Below the pieces are notes generated by a model that had not been told where the DNA came from, made no database searches, and saw only the letters and a program-made list of their open reading frames with translations. From contig DCAW01000172.1 of assembly GCA_002313895.1 (NCBI GenBank), positions 1 to 7,405 of the forward strand: DNA of 7,405 nt, written 5' to 3'. Below, one piece after another: positions 1 to 5,041 of the stretch. The first letter of the stretch is position 1. The number at the start of each line of letters is the position of its first letter. The stretch is from Dehalococcoidia bacterium UBA1123 (GTDB taxonomy: Bacteria; Chloroflexota; Dehalococcoidia; Lucifugimonadales; UBA1123). Both the position numbers and the translations under genes were made by a program.

Positions 1-582
1 GGGTTGATAATCCTCGCCAACGTCAACGAGAAGCCGCTGGACTCGCCAGAGTTCGAGCCTTTCTGGGCGGCGCTGAACGAGCGCAAACTGCCAGTGTTGC
101 TCCACCCAACTGTGCCTCCTGGAATCGATTCTATGGGCATGGATCAGTATGGACTGGTCCCTTCGATAGGCTTCATGATTGACACGACGCTGGCGGTGTC
201 CCGAATGGTGTTTGCCGGTGTGTTCGAACGATACCCGGACTGGCCCATGATCGTCTCCCACGCCGGAGCGACCATCCCCTACATCGCCGCCCGACTGGAC
301 CAATGCTACCGCAACATCCCCGACGCCCGTGAACACATCGACAGGCCGCCAACTGAGTACCTTAAAAATCTCTACTACGACACCGTGACCTACGACGACC
401 AGGCCCTCCAACTGGCCATAAATCTGGCTGGCCCGGAACGAGTGCTTTACGGCTCCGACTACCCCCACAACATCGGAGACATGCAAGGCTGCGCTGACCG
501 CGTGGATAGCCTGTCCATCGCCGAGTCGGACCGTGAGCTAATCAGGTCTGGCAACGCCCGCCGCATCTTTCGATTACAATAA
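1..582 (+). CDS. Amidohydrolase family protein (COG2159, ACMSD/LigJ-like), 5' end cut by the window
   Basis: This is the C-terminal part (about 193 residues) of a metal-dependent hydrolase, decarboxylase or hydratase of the amidohydrolase-2 family, a TIM-barrel enzyme acting in the cytoplasm. The reading frame is open from base 1. A TTG at 4 exists, but it falls inside the conserved strand before the LDxPEFxPFW motif, so the true start lies upstream. Counting from that TTG codon, H34 (LLHPT), H86 (VSHAGA) and D152 (YGSDYPH) match the metal and catalytic His, His and Asp of ACMSD-type enzymes, and their spacing of 52 and 66 is close to the family's. The HxH motif expected near the N-terminus lies outside the window. 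An RraA-type aldolase gene follows 39 bases after the stop, and this pairing recalls LigJ (4-oxalomesaconate hydratase) with LigK. The family is secure; the substrate is inference. Confidence 0.88.
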   Translation, partial: GLIILANVNEKPLDSPEFEPFWAALNERKLPVLLHPTVPPGIDSMGMDQYGLVPSIGFMIDTTLAVSRMVFAGVFERYPDWPMIVSHAGATIPYIAARLDQCYRNIPDAREHIDRPPTEYLKNLYYDTVTYDDQALQLAINLAGPERVLYGSDYPHNIGDMQGCADRVDSLSIAESDRELIRSGNARRIFRLQ

Positions 583-621
583 TTTCCAATGGCAATGCTA
601 AATTCAATGGAGTTACCCAGC

Positions 622-1296
622 ATGAAGTATCTGACAATAGGACAGCTCGATTCTCTGAGAGAAATCGACACCCCCACAGTGGCGAATGCGGTCGAAACAC
701 ATGAAAGCCGTCTCAACACCGAAGGTTTCATGGGTTGGAACATCAGATGCCAGTTTCCTGATCTCGGAGTCATGGTCGGGCAGGCAGTAACAGCCACCTT
801 GAACACGACAACAACCGGCAAGGTGAAAAGCAGGTCGGTGTGGCACGACTGCTTGCAGGCCATAAATGAAATGCCTGTGCCTGCCGTCATCGTCGCAAAG
901 GACATAGGGCCACGACCGTTTCACGGCTGTCATTTCGGTGACGGAATGGCTAATGTGGCGAAAAGAGTCGGCTCCATTGGTTTGGTCACTGATGGCGGAG
1001 TCAGAGACGTCGAAACCGTCCACGGAATGGGGTTTCAGATGTTCGCGGTGGGCACAGTTCCTGCTCACGGCAACTTTGGGCTGGACGAAACGCAGGTCCC
1101 TGTGGAAGTTGGCGGCGTGCTGGTAAATCCGGGAGACGTGGTTCATGCCGACGAGAACGGCGTGGTTGTCTTCCCTCCTGAGCTTGCCGACTACGTGATA
1201 TCGGAGGCCCAAAAGGTGACTGAGAGAGAAGCTGCCCAATTCAACTGGGTGCTGAGTGACGAATTTAGCCTGGAGGAATTGATCAAAAGAGGGTAG
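622..1296 (+). CDS. RraA/LigK-type aldolase family protein (4-carboxy-4-hydroxy-2-oxoadipate / HMG aldolase-like)
   Basis: The predicted 224-residue protein belongs to the RraA-like fold, which includes divalent-metal pyruvate aldolases that split 4-hydroxy-4-methyl-2-oxoglutarate or 4-carboxy-4-hydroxy-2-oxoadipate to pyruvate. The start MKYLTIGQL at 622 is chosen because GGAG (609-612) sits 9 bases before it and the family normally begins just before a LxxLxxxxTxTVxxA segment. ATGs at 589, 595 and 607 are also in frame but have poorer sites. Visible hallmarks are GDGMANVAKRVGSIGLVTDGGVRD, where R128-D129 match the catalytic Arg and metal-binding Asp of class II HMG/CHA aldolases, and a late ADENGVVVFP segment. 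In the reported G-X20-RD-X2-E/D motif the last position here appears to be Thr, with Glu one position earlier. It probably shares a transcript with the upstream amidohydrolase gene. A plain RraA RNase E regulator is unlikely in this context. Confidence 0.88.
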   Translation: MKYLTIGQLDSLREIDTPTVANAVETHESRLNTEGFMGWNIRCQFPDLGVMVGQAVTATLNTTTTGKVKSRSVWHDCLQAINEMPVPAVIVAKDIGPRPFHGCHFGDGMANVAKRVGSIGLVTDGGVRDVETVHGMGFQMFAVGTVPAHGNFGLDETQVPVEVGGVLVNPGDVVHADENGVVVFPPELADYVISEAQKVTEREAAQFNWVLSDEFSLEELIKRG

Positions 1297-1366
1297 GTTT
1301 TTGCCAATCCACCTAAGTCATACCCGCTGAAACGTGGGCCAGCGAGAAGTTGTTCGCGCAACGATA

Positions 1367-1393
1367 TTGACACCCTACACTGCCCGTTATAAA
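1367..1393 (+). promoter_or_regulatory. Candidate sigma-70 promoter of the selenoprotein gene
   Basis: A perfect TTGACA (-35, 1367-1372) is followed after 15 bases by TATAAA (-10, 1388-1393). The spacer is shorter than the usual 16-18, but both boxes are strong. It would give a leader of about 80 bases before the start at 1479. The gene then has its own promoter and terminator. Confidence 0.55.
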
Positions 1394-1478
1394 CTCGTTT
1401 GGTCATAAAGGGTGCGCCGGAATGTCCGCGCAAATGAGCCACGGACGAATCTGACGCCAATAACGCCAGGAGGTAAAT

Positions 1479-1763
1479 ATGGCTGGTGAAGGAAAGTTTG
1501 AGATTGAGATCATCTACTGCGTGCCTTGACAGTATCACGGTACGGCGGTCTGGATGGCCTCCGAGTTTTTTGCTGAAGGCGGCAAGGATGTCGCGATTAA
1601 AATCACCCCAGGCGTAGCCGGCATCATGCAGGTTTATGTGGACGGGGACAAGATTTTTGACAAGAAGGAAGAAGACGGCCAGATGCCCACCCTTCCTCGT
1701 GTCAAAGAGATGCGAGCCATCATTCGAGATAGGCTCGGCGCGTTGGTAGCTGCCGACGACTAG
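1479..1763 (+). CDS. SelW/Rdx-family selenoprotein with in-frame TGA (Sec17)
   Basis: This 94-residue thioredoxin-like-fold protein is read through an in-frame TGA at 1527-1529 as selenocysteine. The ATG at 1479 has an excellent AGGAGG (1468-1473, 5 bases upstream). Translation gives MAGEGKFEIEIIYCVP-U-QYHG, which places Sec17 exactly at the second redox position of the CxxU/CxxC motif (C14-V-P-U17) after the first beta strand, as in SelW (YCGAU). Downstream parts also fit Rdx proteins (PF10262): a helix AVWMASEFF, then VAIKITPGVAGIMQVYVDGDKIFDKKEEDG (SelW-like G..FEV.V.G..I..KK..DG) and a C-terminal helix VKEMRAIIRDRLGAL. A possible bacterial SECIS hairpin lies 21 bases after the TGA. TGA is a true stop in two other genes here and Trp is TGG, so recoding as Trp is unlikely. 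The family's general role is thiol redox chemistry; the bacterial partner is unknown. A recent nonsense mutation is the main alternative. The Sec machinery (selABCD) is outside the window. Confidence 0.85.
1543..1563 (+). promoter_or_regulatory. Candidate bacterial SECIS element
   Basis: In the mRNA, bases 1543-1550 (CGGCGGUC) pair with 1556-1563 (GGCCUCCG). This gives a stem with one C.U mismatch (1546/1560), one U.G wobble (1549/1557) and a 5-base loop UGGAU (1551-1555). The loop begins 21 bases after the TGA and has G as its second base. This agrees with the published bacterial SECIS pattern as I recall it: a small loop, a G among its first two bases, placed roughly 16-37 bases from the UGA. 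It lies inside the coding sequence, as bacterial SECIS elements do. Folding was done by eye. Confidence 0.6.
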
Positions 1764-1791
1764 GTCTCTCTTCAGCATAGTCTGAAAAATT

Positions 1792-1824
1792 AGCCCTGGA
1801 TCGATATTCGACCCAGGGCTTTTT
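1792..1824 (+). terminator. Rho-independent terminator after the selenoprotein gene
   Basis: AGCCCTGG (1792-1799) pairs perfectly with CCAGGGCT (1813-1820). After one A/C mismatch, TCG/CGA continues the stem, leaving a 5-base loop (1804-1808). A T-run (1820-1824) follows. An A-run at 1785-1789 on the other side means it could also work on the minus strand. It separates the selenoprotein unit from the propeller gene. Confidence 0.9.
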
Positions 1825-1915
1825 GTATGGTTTTGTATTATCATGAGGCCGAATTCATATTTGCGAGTCACAAAGGTCGGCAAAAAGCGGGCCACATCAC
1901 AGGAGGGTATCAAGT

Positions 1916-2782
1916 ATGGCAGCACAAGTCGGATCAGGCGATTACAAATTCGAGAGGGTGCCGTCGTGGCCCAATATGCCCAAGTACTGGGAGATGGGGC
2001 TGGCCTCCGACGGCGCGGTCAATTCCAAGAACGAGGTTCACATTTTCAGCCGGGGACTGCACCCCGTGACAATATGGGACACCGATGGCAACTTCATCTC
2101 CTCTTGGGGCGAAGGAACGTTCTCGGCCAACCCTCACGGCATCTACATCGCGCCTAATGACAACGTTTGGCTGGTGGATCGGGACTACCACATCGCCACC
2201 GAGTACTCACCCGCAGGCAAGGAATTACGCACGCTGGGCGAAAAGCTGGCCCCGTCGCCTTCCTTCCAAGGCATGCCGTTCAACATGCCATCAGGGATCG
2301 CAGTGGCCCCCAACGGTGAGCTGTTCGCCTCCGACGGTTACGGCGGCCACAGGGTACACAAGTTCAGCGCCGACGGCGAACTTTTGCACTCCTGGGGCAT
2401 GGAAGGCTCTGGAGAGGGGACGTTCAAGCTCCTGCACAACATCTGGGTAGACAGCAGAAGCCGGGTTTTCATCGCCGACCGCGAGAACGACCTGATTCAG
2501 ATCTTCGACGCTGACGGCAATTTCCTAGAGCAATGGGACGATGTTGTGCGGCCCGGCAGCATGGTTATGCTGAACGACATCGTTTACGTTATCGAGTCTG
2601 GCCCTCAGGGCGGGATCAGTATTTTCGACCTGGACCACAACCTGCTCTCAAGCTGGCGCAGCAATGAACCTCAGGAAGGAAGCATCATCGGCGGTCACGG
2701 CATCTGCGTTGACCTCGATGGCAACATCTACGTCACAGAGATTGGCAACGGCGCGCGGGTGACCAAGTTCCAGAAGGTGTAG
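1916..2782 (+). CDS. NHL-repeat beta-propeller protein, peptidyl-alpha-hydroxyglycine alpha-amidating lyase (PAL)-like
   Basis: The protein has 288 residues, starts at an ATG 9 bases after AGGAGG (1901-1906), and has no signal peptide or membrane segment, so it is probably cytoplasmic. Repeated NHL blades of the form P-x-GI-x-V-x-x-x-G-x-x-[FY]-V-x-D occur at about residues 72-98, 124-150, 172-198 and 259-285, with weaker ones between. Compared from memory with rat PAL, it keeps the zinc histidines H74 (NPHGIYI), H174 (LLHNIWV) and H261 (GGHGICV), the catalytic tyrosine Y142 in ASDGY, and the arginines R46 (IFSRG) and R189 (IADREND). Spacing of the histidines (100 and 87) is close to that of the animal enzyme (105 and 96). 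Animal PAL splits alpha-hydroxyglycine peptides to amides plus glyoxylate. The bacterial substrate is not known, and lysis of N- or O-substituted hydroxyglycolates is only an analogy. It appears monocistronic. Confidence 0.85.
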   Translation: MAAQVGSGDYKFERVPSWPNMPKYWEMGLASDGAVNSKNEVHIFSRGLHPVTIWDTDGNFISSWGEGTFSANPHGIYIAPNDNVWLVDRDYHIATEYSPAGKELRTLGEKLAPSPSFQGMPFNMPSGIAVAPNGELFASDGYGGHRVHKFSADGELLHSWGMEGSGEGTFKLLHNIWVDSRSRVFIADRENDLIQIFDADGNFLEQWDDVVRPGSMVMLNDIVYVIESGPQGGISIFDLDHNLLSSWRSNEPQEGSIIGGHGICVDLDGNIYVTEIGNGARVTKFQKV

Positions 2783-2833
2783 GCGGAGGTTGTCAGGTTC
2801 TGTCGCCTGGTGACTCGGCATGACAGTGTAACG

Positions 2834-2862
2834 GTAGGGGCAGGGTTGAAACCCGCCTCTAC
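2834..2862. repeat. GC-rich imperfect palindrome (REP-like hairpin)
   Basis: GTAGGGGC (2834-2841) pairs with GCCTCTAC (2855-2862) with one G.T. After a bulged A at 2842, GGGT (2843-2846) pairs with ACCC (2851-2854) around a TGAA loop. No T-run follows, so it is not a typical terminator. Its form, GTAGGGGC...GCC(C)CTAC, resembles dispersed extragenic palindromes that I associate with Chloroflexota genomes. Only one copy is in the window, so the repeat status is inference. Confidence 0.5.
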
Positions 2863-2872
2863 GACGCCGACG

Positions 2873-2947
2873 TCAGACCGAAGCCCGTTCCACCTTCACA
2901 GCCCGGCCAGTGCGTGCTGACTCGATGATGGACCGTTTGGCAAGCAT
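2873..2947 (-). other. Possible 24-codon minus-strand small ORF or gene remnant
   Basis: On the minus strand AGGAGG (2959-2954) lies 6 bases before an ATG (2947-2945), which opens a 24-residue frame MLAKRSIIESARTGRAVKVE... ending in TGA at 2873. The segment IIESARTGRAVKV looks like the usual C-terminal tail of Gfo/Idh/MocA-family oxidoreductases, which ends a few residues after such a motif. Upstream in the same frame there is a stop at 2980-2978, so no full gene is present. It could be a translated micropeptide, a leader, or the residue of a deleted dehydrogenase gene. The ideal ribosome site is seen; the family resemblance is from memory and weak because it is short. Confidence 0.3.
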
Positions 2948-3063
2948 TTGGCTCCTCCTGAATCCTCTCTCTCGTTCTCAACGGCATAGTGTCAGTCGCG
3001 TAATCTCTGGCATCGTGATGGCCGTCACACTCGGGCCACCGGCCAGCGAGTCGTTACTGTTCA

Positions 3064-3130
3064 CGACGCACTAACATTTCTACCGTATAAGTGCGTCGAC
3101 AGGAATGTCCCGTTAGGTATGTCCAGGTAT
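3064..3130. repeat. Inverted repeat plus tandem ATGTCC repeats, possible insertion-sequence end remnant
   Basis: CGACGCACT (3064-3072) is a perfect inverted match to AGTGCGTCG (3090-3098) across 17 bases. Directly after it come AGGAATGTCC (3101-3110) and AGGTATGTCC (3115-3124), which match at 9 of 10 positions with a 14-base period, then AGGTAT (3125-3130). Serial ATGTCC-type motifs are reminiscent of transposase-binding ends of IS481-like elements. No transposase gene is present. Alternatively this is a regulator-binding region. Confidence 0.35.
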
Positions 3131-3303
3131 CGGTTTTGGGTAGGTTAGGCTGGGGGAGATGCCCCTACTCGAACGGTGGGATGTGGGCATCATAGAAGTC
3201 CCTCGAAGCACACATCGCGTCTATTGCCCCGTCCCGCGAAGTCCGTTACATTGATAGCATGCGGCCCTGCGTGCTCAGAGTAGCGCTGGCGACTGGGCGA
3301 CAG

Positions 3304-3333
3304 TTGTTAAATCGATTGCCAAAGTGTTATCCT
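3304..3333 (+). promoter_or_regulatory. Candidate promoter of the zinc-ribbon gene
   Basis: TTGTTA (3304-3309) and TATCCT (3328-3333) are separated by 18 bases, 46 bases before the proposed start. They match the sigma-70 consensus moderately (4 of 6 each). Inverted repeats overlap the boxes: TGTTAAAT (3305-3312) and AGTGTTA (3323-3329) both find complements in the same segment ATTTAACACT (3343-3352). Confidence 0.35.
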
Positions 3334-3379
3334 TTGCCCGCTATTTAACACTAGGGCGGTGGCTACTGAGGAGGAATTT

Positions 3380-3592
3380 GTGGAAGTAAACGCTTGGCCC
3401 AATTGTCTAAAATGCACCGAGGGCAACCTGTTGCCGCTCTCAGATTTCGGAAGCCAGGGAGCGCCTATACATTACAAAGCCTGGGTGTGCAGCAATCCGG
3501 ATTGTGACTTCAACATCAAGATCAGGAACGGCGACGTCTATCGCGACGAGCCGATCCACGATGGGACATCCCACAATCCGCGCATGAGATAG
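3380..3592 (+). CDS. Small zinc-ribbon protein, function unknown
   Basis: The predicted protein has 70 residues, starting at a GTG 5 bases after a perfect AGGAGG (3369-3374). The GTG at 3359 would add 7 residues but puts that Shine-Dalgarno sequence inside the gene, so it is less likely. Four cysteines form a probable zinc ribbon: C9-L-K-C12 in the N-terminal knuckle and C37-S-N-P-D-C42 in the second, separated by 24 residues that can form the usual beta hairpin. The second knuckle sits in WVCSNPDCDFNIKIRNGDVYR, which resembles the ends of rubredoxin-like or topoisomerase-type ribbons. The tail is polar and rich in His, Pro and Arg. No membrane segment or signal peptide is seen. It is monocistronic, with its own terminator. 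I do not recognise a named family; nucleic-acid or protein binding is only a general guess. Confidence 0.75.
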   Translation: MEVNAWPNCLKCTEGNLLPLSDFGSQGAPIHYKAWVCSNPDCDFNIKIRNGDVYRDEPIHDGTSHNPRMR

Positions 3593-3620
3593 CGGTTTCC
3601 ATAGAAATATCCAGTCAGAG

Positions 3621-3650
3621 AAAAATCCCCCCAAGTGCGGGGATTTTTTT
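3621..3650 (+). terminator. Rho-independent terminator after the zinc-ribbon gene
   Basis: AAAAATCCCC (3621-3630) pairs with GGGGATTTTT (3639-3648) around an 8-base loop. The T-run continues to 3650, and a second seven-T run follows at 3660-3666. The A-rich left arm makes it a possible two-way terminator. Confidence 0.9.
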
Positions 3651-3689
3651 CGTTCCCGATTTTTTTAAGTCTTCAACAACAGGTAGTTC

Positions 3690-3738
3690 ATCTAATTAGA
3701 TTAAGGATTTGAAATCCTGATACCTGAGCGCCTGATAC
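3690..3738. repeat. Palindromes and direct repeats upstream of the sortase promoter
   Basis: ATCTAATTAGAT (3690-3701) is a perfect 12-bp palindrome. AGGATT (3704-3709) and AATCCT (3713-3718) form a perfect inverted repeat with a 3-base loop. CCTGATAC occurs twice (3716-3723 and 3731-3738) with a 15-base period, and CCTGA occurs again between them. The cluster sits just upstream of the extended -10 box, where activators or repressors would bind. Confidence 0.5.
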
Positions 3739-3754
3739 TTGGTCTTAAAGCGAA

Positions 3755-3763
3755 TGCTATACT
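3755..3763 (+). promoter_or_regulatory. Candidate extended -10 promoter of the sortase gene
   Basis: TGCTATACT (3755-3763) has the TGn extension followed by a 5-of-6 match to TATAAT. No good -35 box stands at the right distance, which fits an extended -10 or activator-dependent promoter. It is 53 bases before the start codon. Confidence 0.5.
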
Positions 3764-3816
3764 GAATTTCCGGGTCGAGCGTCGGCGCCGGACGAAATCA
3801 ATCTGAGGTGGCGGGG

Positions 3817-4932
3817 ATGACGCAGGCTGAGGAATTGAACTCGACAAACCCTCCAAAACGCAGGCGATGGGCAACCCTCGCCCTGGGAATTGGCATGATC
3901 GTGATTGGCGCGGTGGTTCTGGTCGCGGTTGGAGGTTACTACGGATTCGGCCTGTACGGTGCCTCCAAGCTCGACGAACTGAACGTCGTCAAAGATGGGC
4001 CGGTGTCGCTGCCGGAACTTCCCGCCCAGGCAACCGAGACCACCGAGATTCACGGCGCGCTGATGCCGGACGGCAGTTTCAAGCCCATAAACACCGTGGC
4101 CACCAGCCCTGAAGCCTTCTTCGCATCAGGCGGCGTGGCAGTCAATCCCGAGACTGTTCAGGCTCCAATCACACGCGTGGCCCAAGTCGTTCCTGTGCGG
4201 ACCGTCTATCCAGAGCCTGTGAGCAAGCCCGCCGAAGCCAGCCAATCCATCCATGTCTCCACTGAACCGGTGGCCGAACTCGCGCCCGTCGAGGTCGTCG
4301 CTCCCAACGCCGAGGCGCTGGTGTCCAACTACAACTCCATCTACCCTGGCTTCCAGATTCACCCCAAGTACTGGGGCGACCCACTATGGGCTGGCACCGA
4401 CCCGTACACATACGGAGTGGTCAGCCGCCCAGACGGATTCGCCGCGCTGTCAACCACCGATGGTCTGGCGCGAGGGCAAGGAGCGCAGGCGCGGACAATC
4501 AGAATCCCATCCATAGGCGTGGAATCGACGATCAAAGACCTCGAAGTAATCAACCTGGGGGACAGTAGATCCTACGAGACTCCAGACAACCTGGTGGGGC
4601 GCATTCCAACCACCGCTCAGGCCGGAGAAACCGGCAACGCCTGGTTCTTCGGCCATCTGGAAAGCCCCATCAAAGGTGAGGGCAACGTTTTTCGGAACCT
4701 GCCCCAGATTCCAGGCATGCTCAAAAACGGCGACCCGGTATACGTCAGCATCGTCACCGACGACGGAGAGTACCTCTACCAAATCACCGAGACCGAAGTC
4801 GTCCACCAAGACGACCTGCAACTCACCGAGACCGACGACTCCACGATCACGCTGGTCGCCTGCGTGCCTCGGCTGGTCTACGACCATCGCATCCTGGTTA
4901 CTGGCAAGCTGGTAGGCGTGAAGCGGGGGTAG
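3817..4932 (+). CDS. Membrane-anchored sortase-family cysteine transpeptidase
   Basis: The predicted protein has 371 residues. The ATG at 3817 is preferred because GAGGTG (3805-3810) lies 6 bases upstream; a GTG at 3808 would overlap this site. The order is a basic cytoplasmic tail with KRRR, one membrane helix at about 20-40 (ATLALGIGMIVIGAVVLVAVGG), an unusually long Pro/Val/Ala/Glu-rich extracytoplasmic stretch (about 55-210), then a sortase domain from about 222 (TIRIPSIGVESTI) to the end. The catalytic triad is visible: H280 in FFGHLESP, C349 in ITLVACVP and R358 in YDHRILVTGKL. Sortases join sorting-signal proteins to cell-wall or pilin acceptors outside the membrane. The usual TLxTC motif is LVACVP here, and the Cys-Arg spacing is short (9). 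The domain most resembles the class D/E type with one N-terminal anchor. No LPxTG-type substrate gene lies nearby, so its target is unknown. Confidence 0.88.
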   Translation: MTQAEELNSTNPPKRRRWATLALGIGMIVIGAVVLVAVGGYYGFGLYGASKLDELNVVKDGPVSLPELPAQATETTEIHGALMPDGSFKPINTVATSPEAFFASGGVAVNPETVQAPITRVAQVVPVRTVYPEPVSKPAEASQSIHVSTEPVAELAPVEVVAPNAEALVSNYNSIYPGFQIHPKYWGDPLWAGTDPYTYGVVSRPDGFAALSTTDGLARGQGAQARTIRIPSIGVESTIKDLEVINLGDSRSYETPDNLVGRIPTTAQAGETGNAWFFGHLESPIKGEGNVFRNLPQIPGMLKNGDPVYVSIVTDDGEYLYQITETEVVHQDDLQLTETDDSTITLVACVPRLVYDHRILVTGKLVGVKRG

Positions 4933-5041
4933 GCGAGAGGAATCAGGGGATCAGGTTTTCAGGCACCATTCTGAGCATGAGCGAGGAATCCGGTCGTCTG
5001 CGAACGCTTTCTCCTTCACACAGCCCCACCGCGTCCTCCTC

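Larger units (their letters stand above)
2783..3379. other. About 600-base stretch without a clear gene
   Basis: No coding frame of convincing length or family is seen on either strand between the PAL-like gene and the zinc-ribbon gene. It holds the REP-like hairpin, the 24-codon minus-strand ORF, a 9-bp inverted repeat next to short direct repeats (3064-3130), a 7-bp inverted repeat (3158-3164 with 3185-3191), and the promoter and inverted repeats before the zinc-ribbon gene. The mixture suggests a site of past insertion and deletion. Confidence 0.6.

Noticed and set aside
459..905. Minus-strand open frame opposite the amidohydrolase and aldolase genes
   Set aside because: Shadow of two well-supported plus-strand genes, with no recognisable domain.
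1527..1529. TGA read as tryptophan (altered genetic code) or a plain nonsense mutation
   Set aside because: TGA ends the LysR and kinase genes, and Trp is TGG elsewhere. The TGA falls exactly at the redox position with a SECIS-like hairpin, and the rest of the frame is intact. Nonsense mutation cannot be wholly excluded.
1554..1763. A separate 69-codon gene starting at the ATG at 1554
   Set aside because: No ribosome site precedes it and it would lack the first strand and redox motif of the Rdx fold. The upstream ATG at 1479 with AGGAGG in the same frame, through TGA, is the better start.
1191..1925. Long open frame on the minus strand (244 codons)
   Set aside because: It runs antisense across the RraA-like end, the selenoprotein gene and a terminator, shows no family features and has no ribosome site. 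The genes on the plus strand explain the region better.
3158..3191. GATGCCC (3158-3164) / GGGCATC (3185-3191) inverted repeat as a terminator or riboswitch
   Set aside because: The loop is 20 bases, there is no T-run, and a GGGG/CCCC alternative competes. Too weak to name a function.
2783..3379. tRNA, CRISPR or small structured RNA gene in the gene-poor stretch
   Set aside because: No cloverleaf with a TTC-type arm, no regularly spaced direct repeats and no known RNA motif could be recognised by eye.
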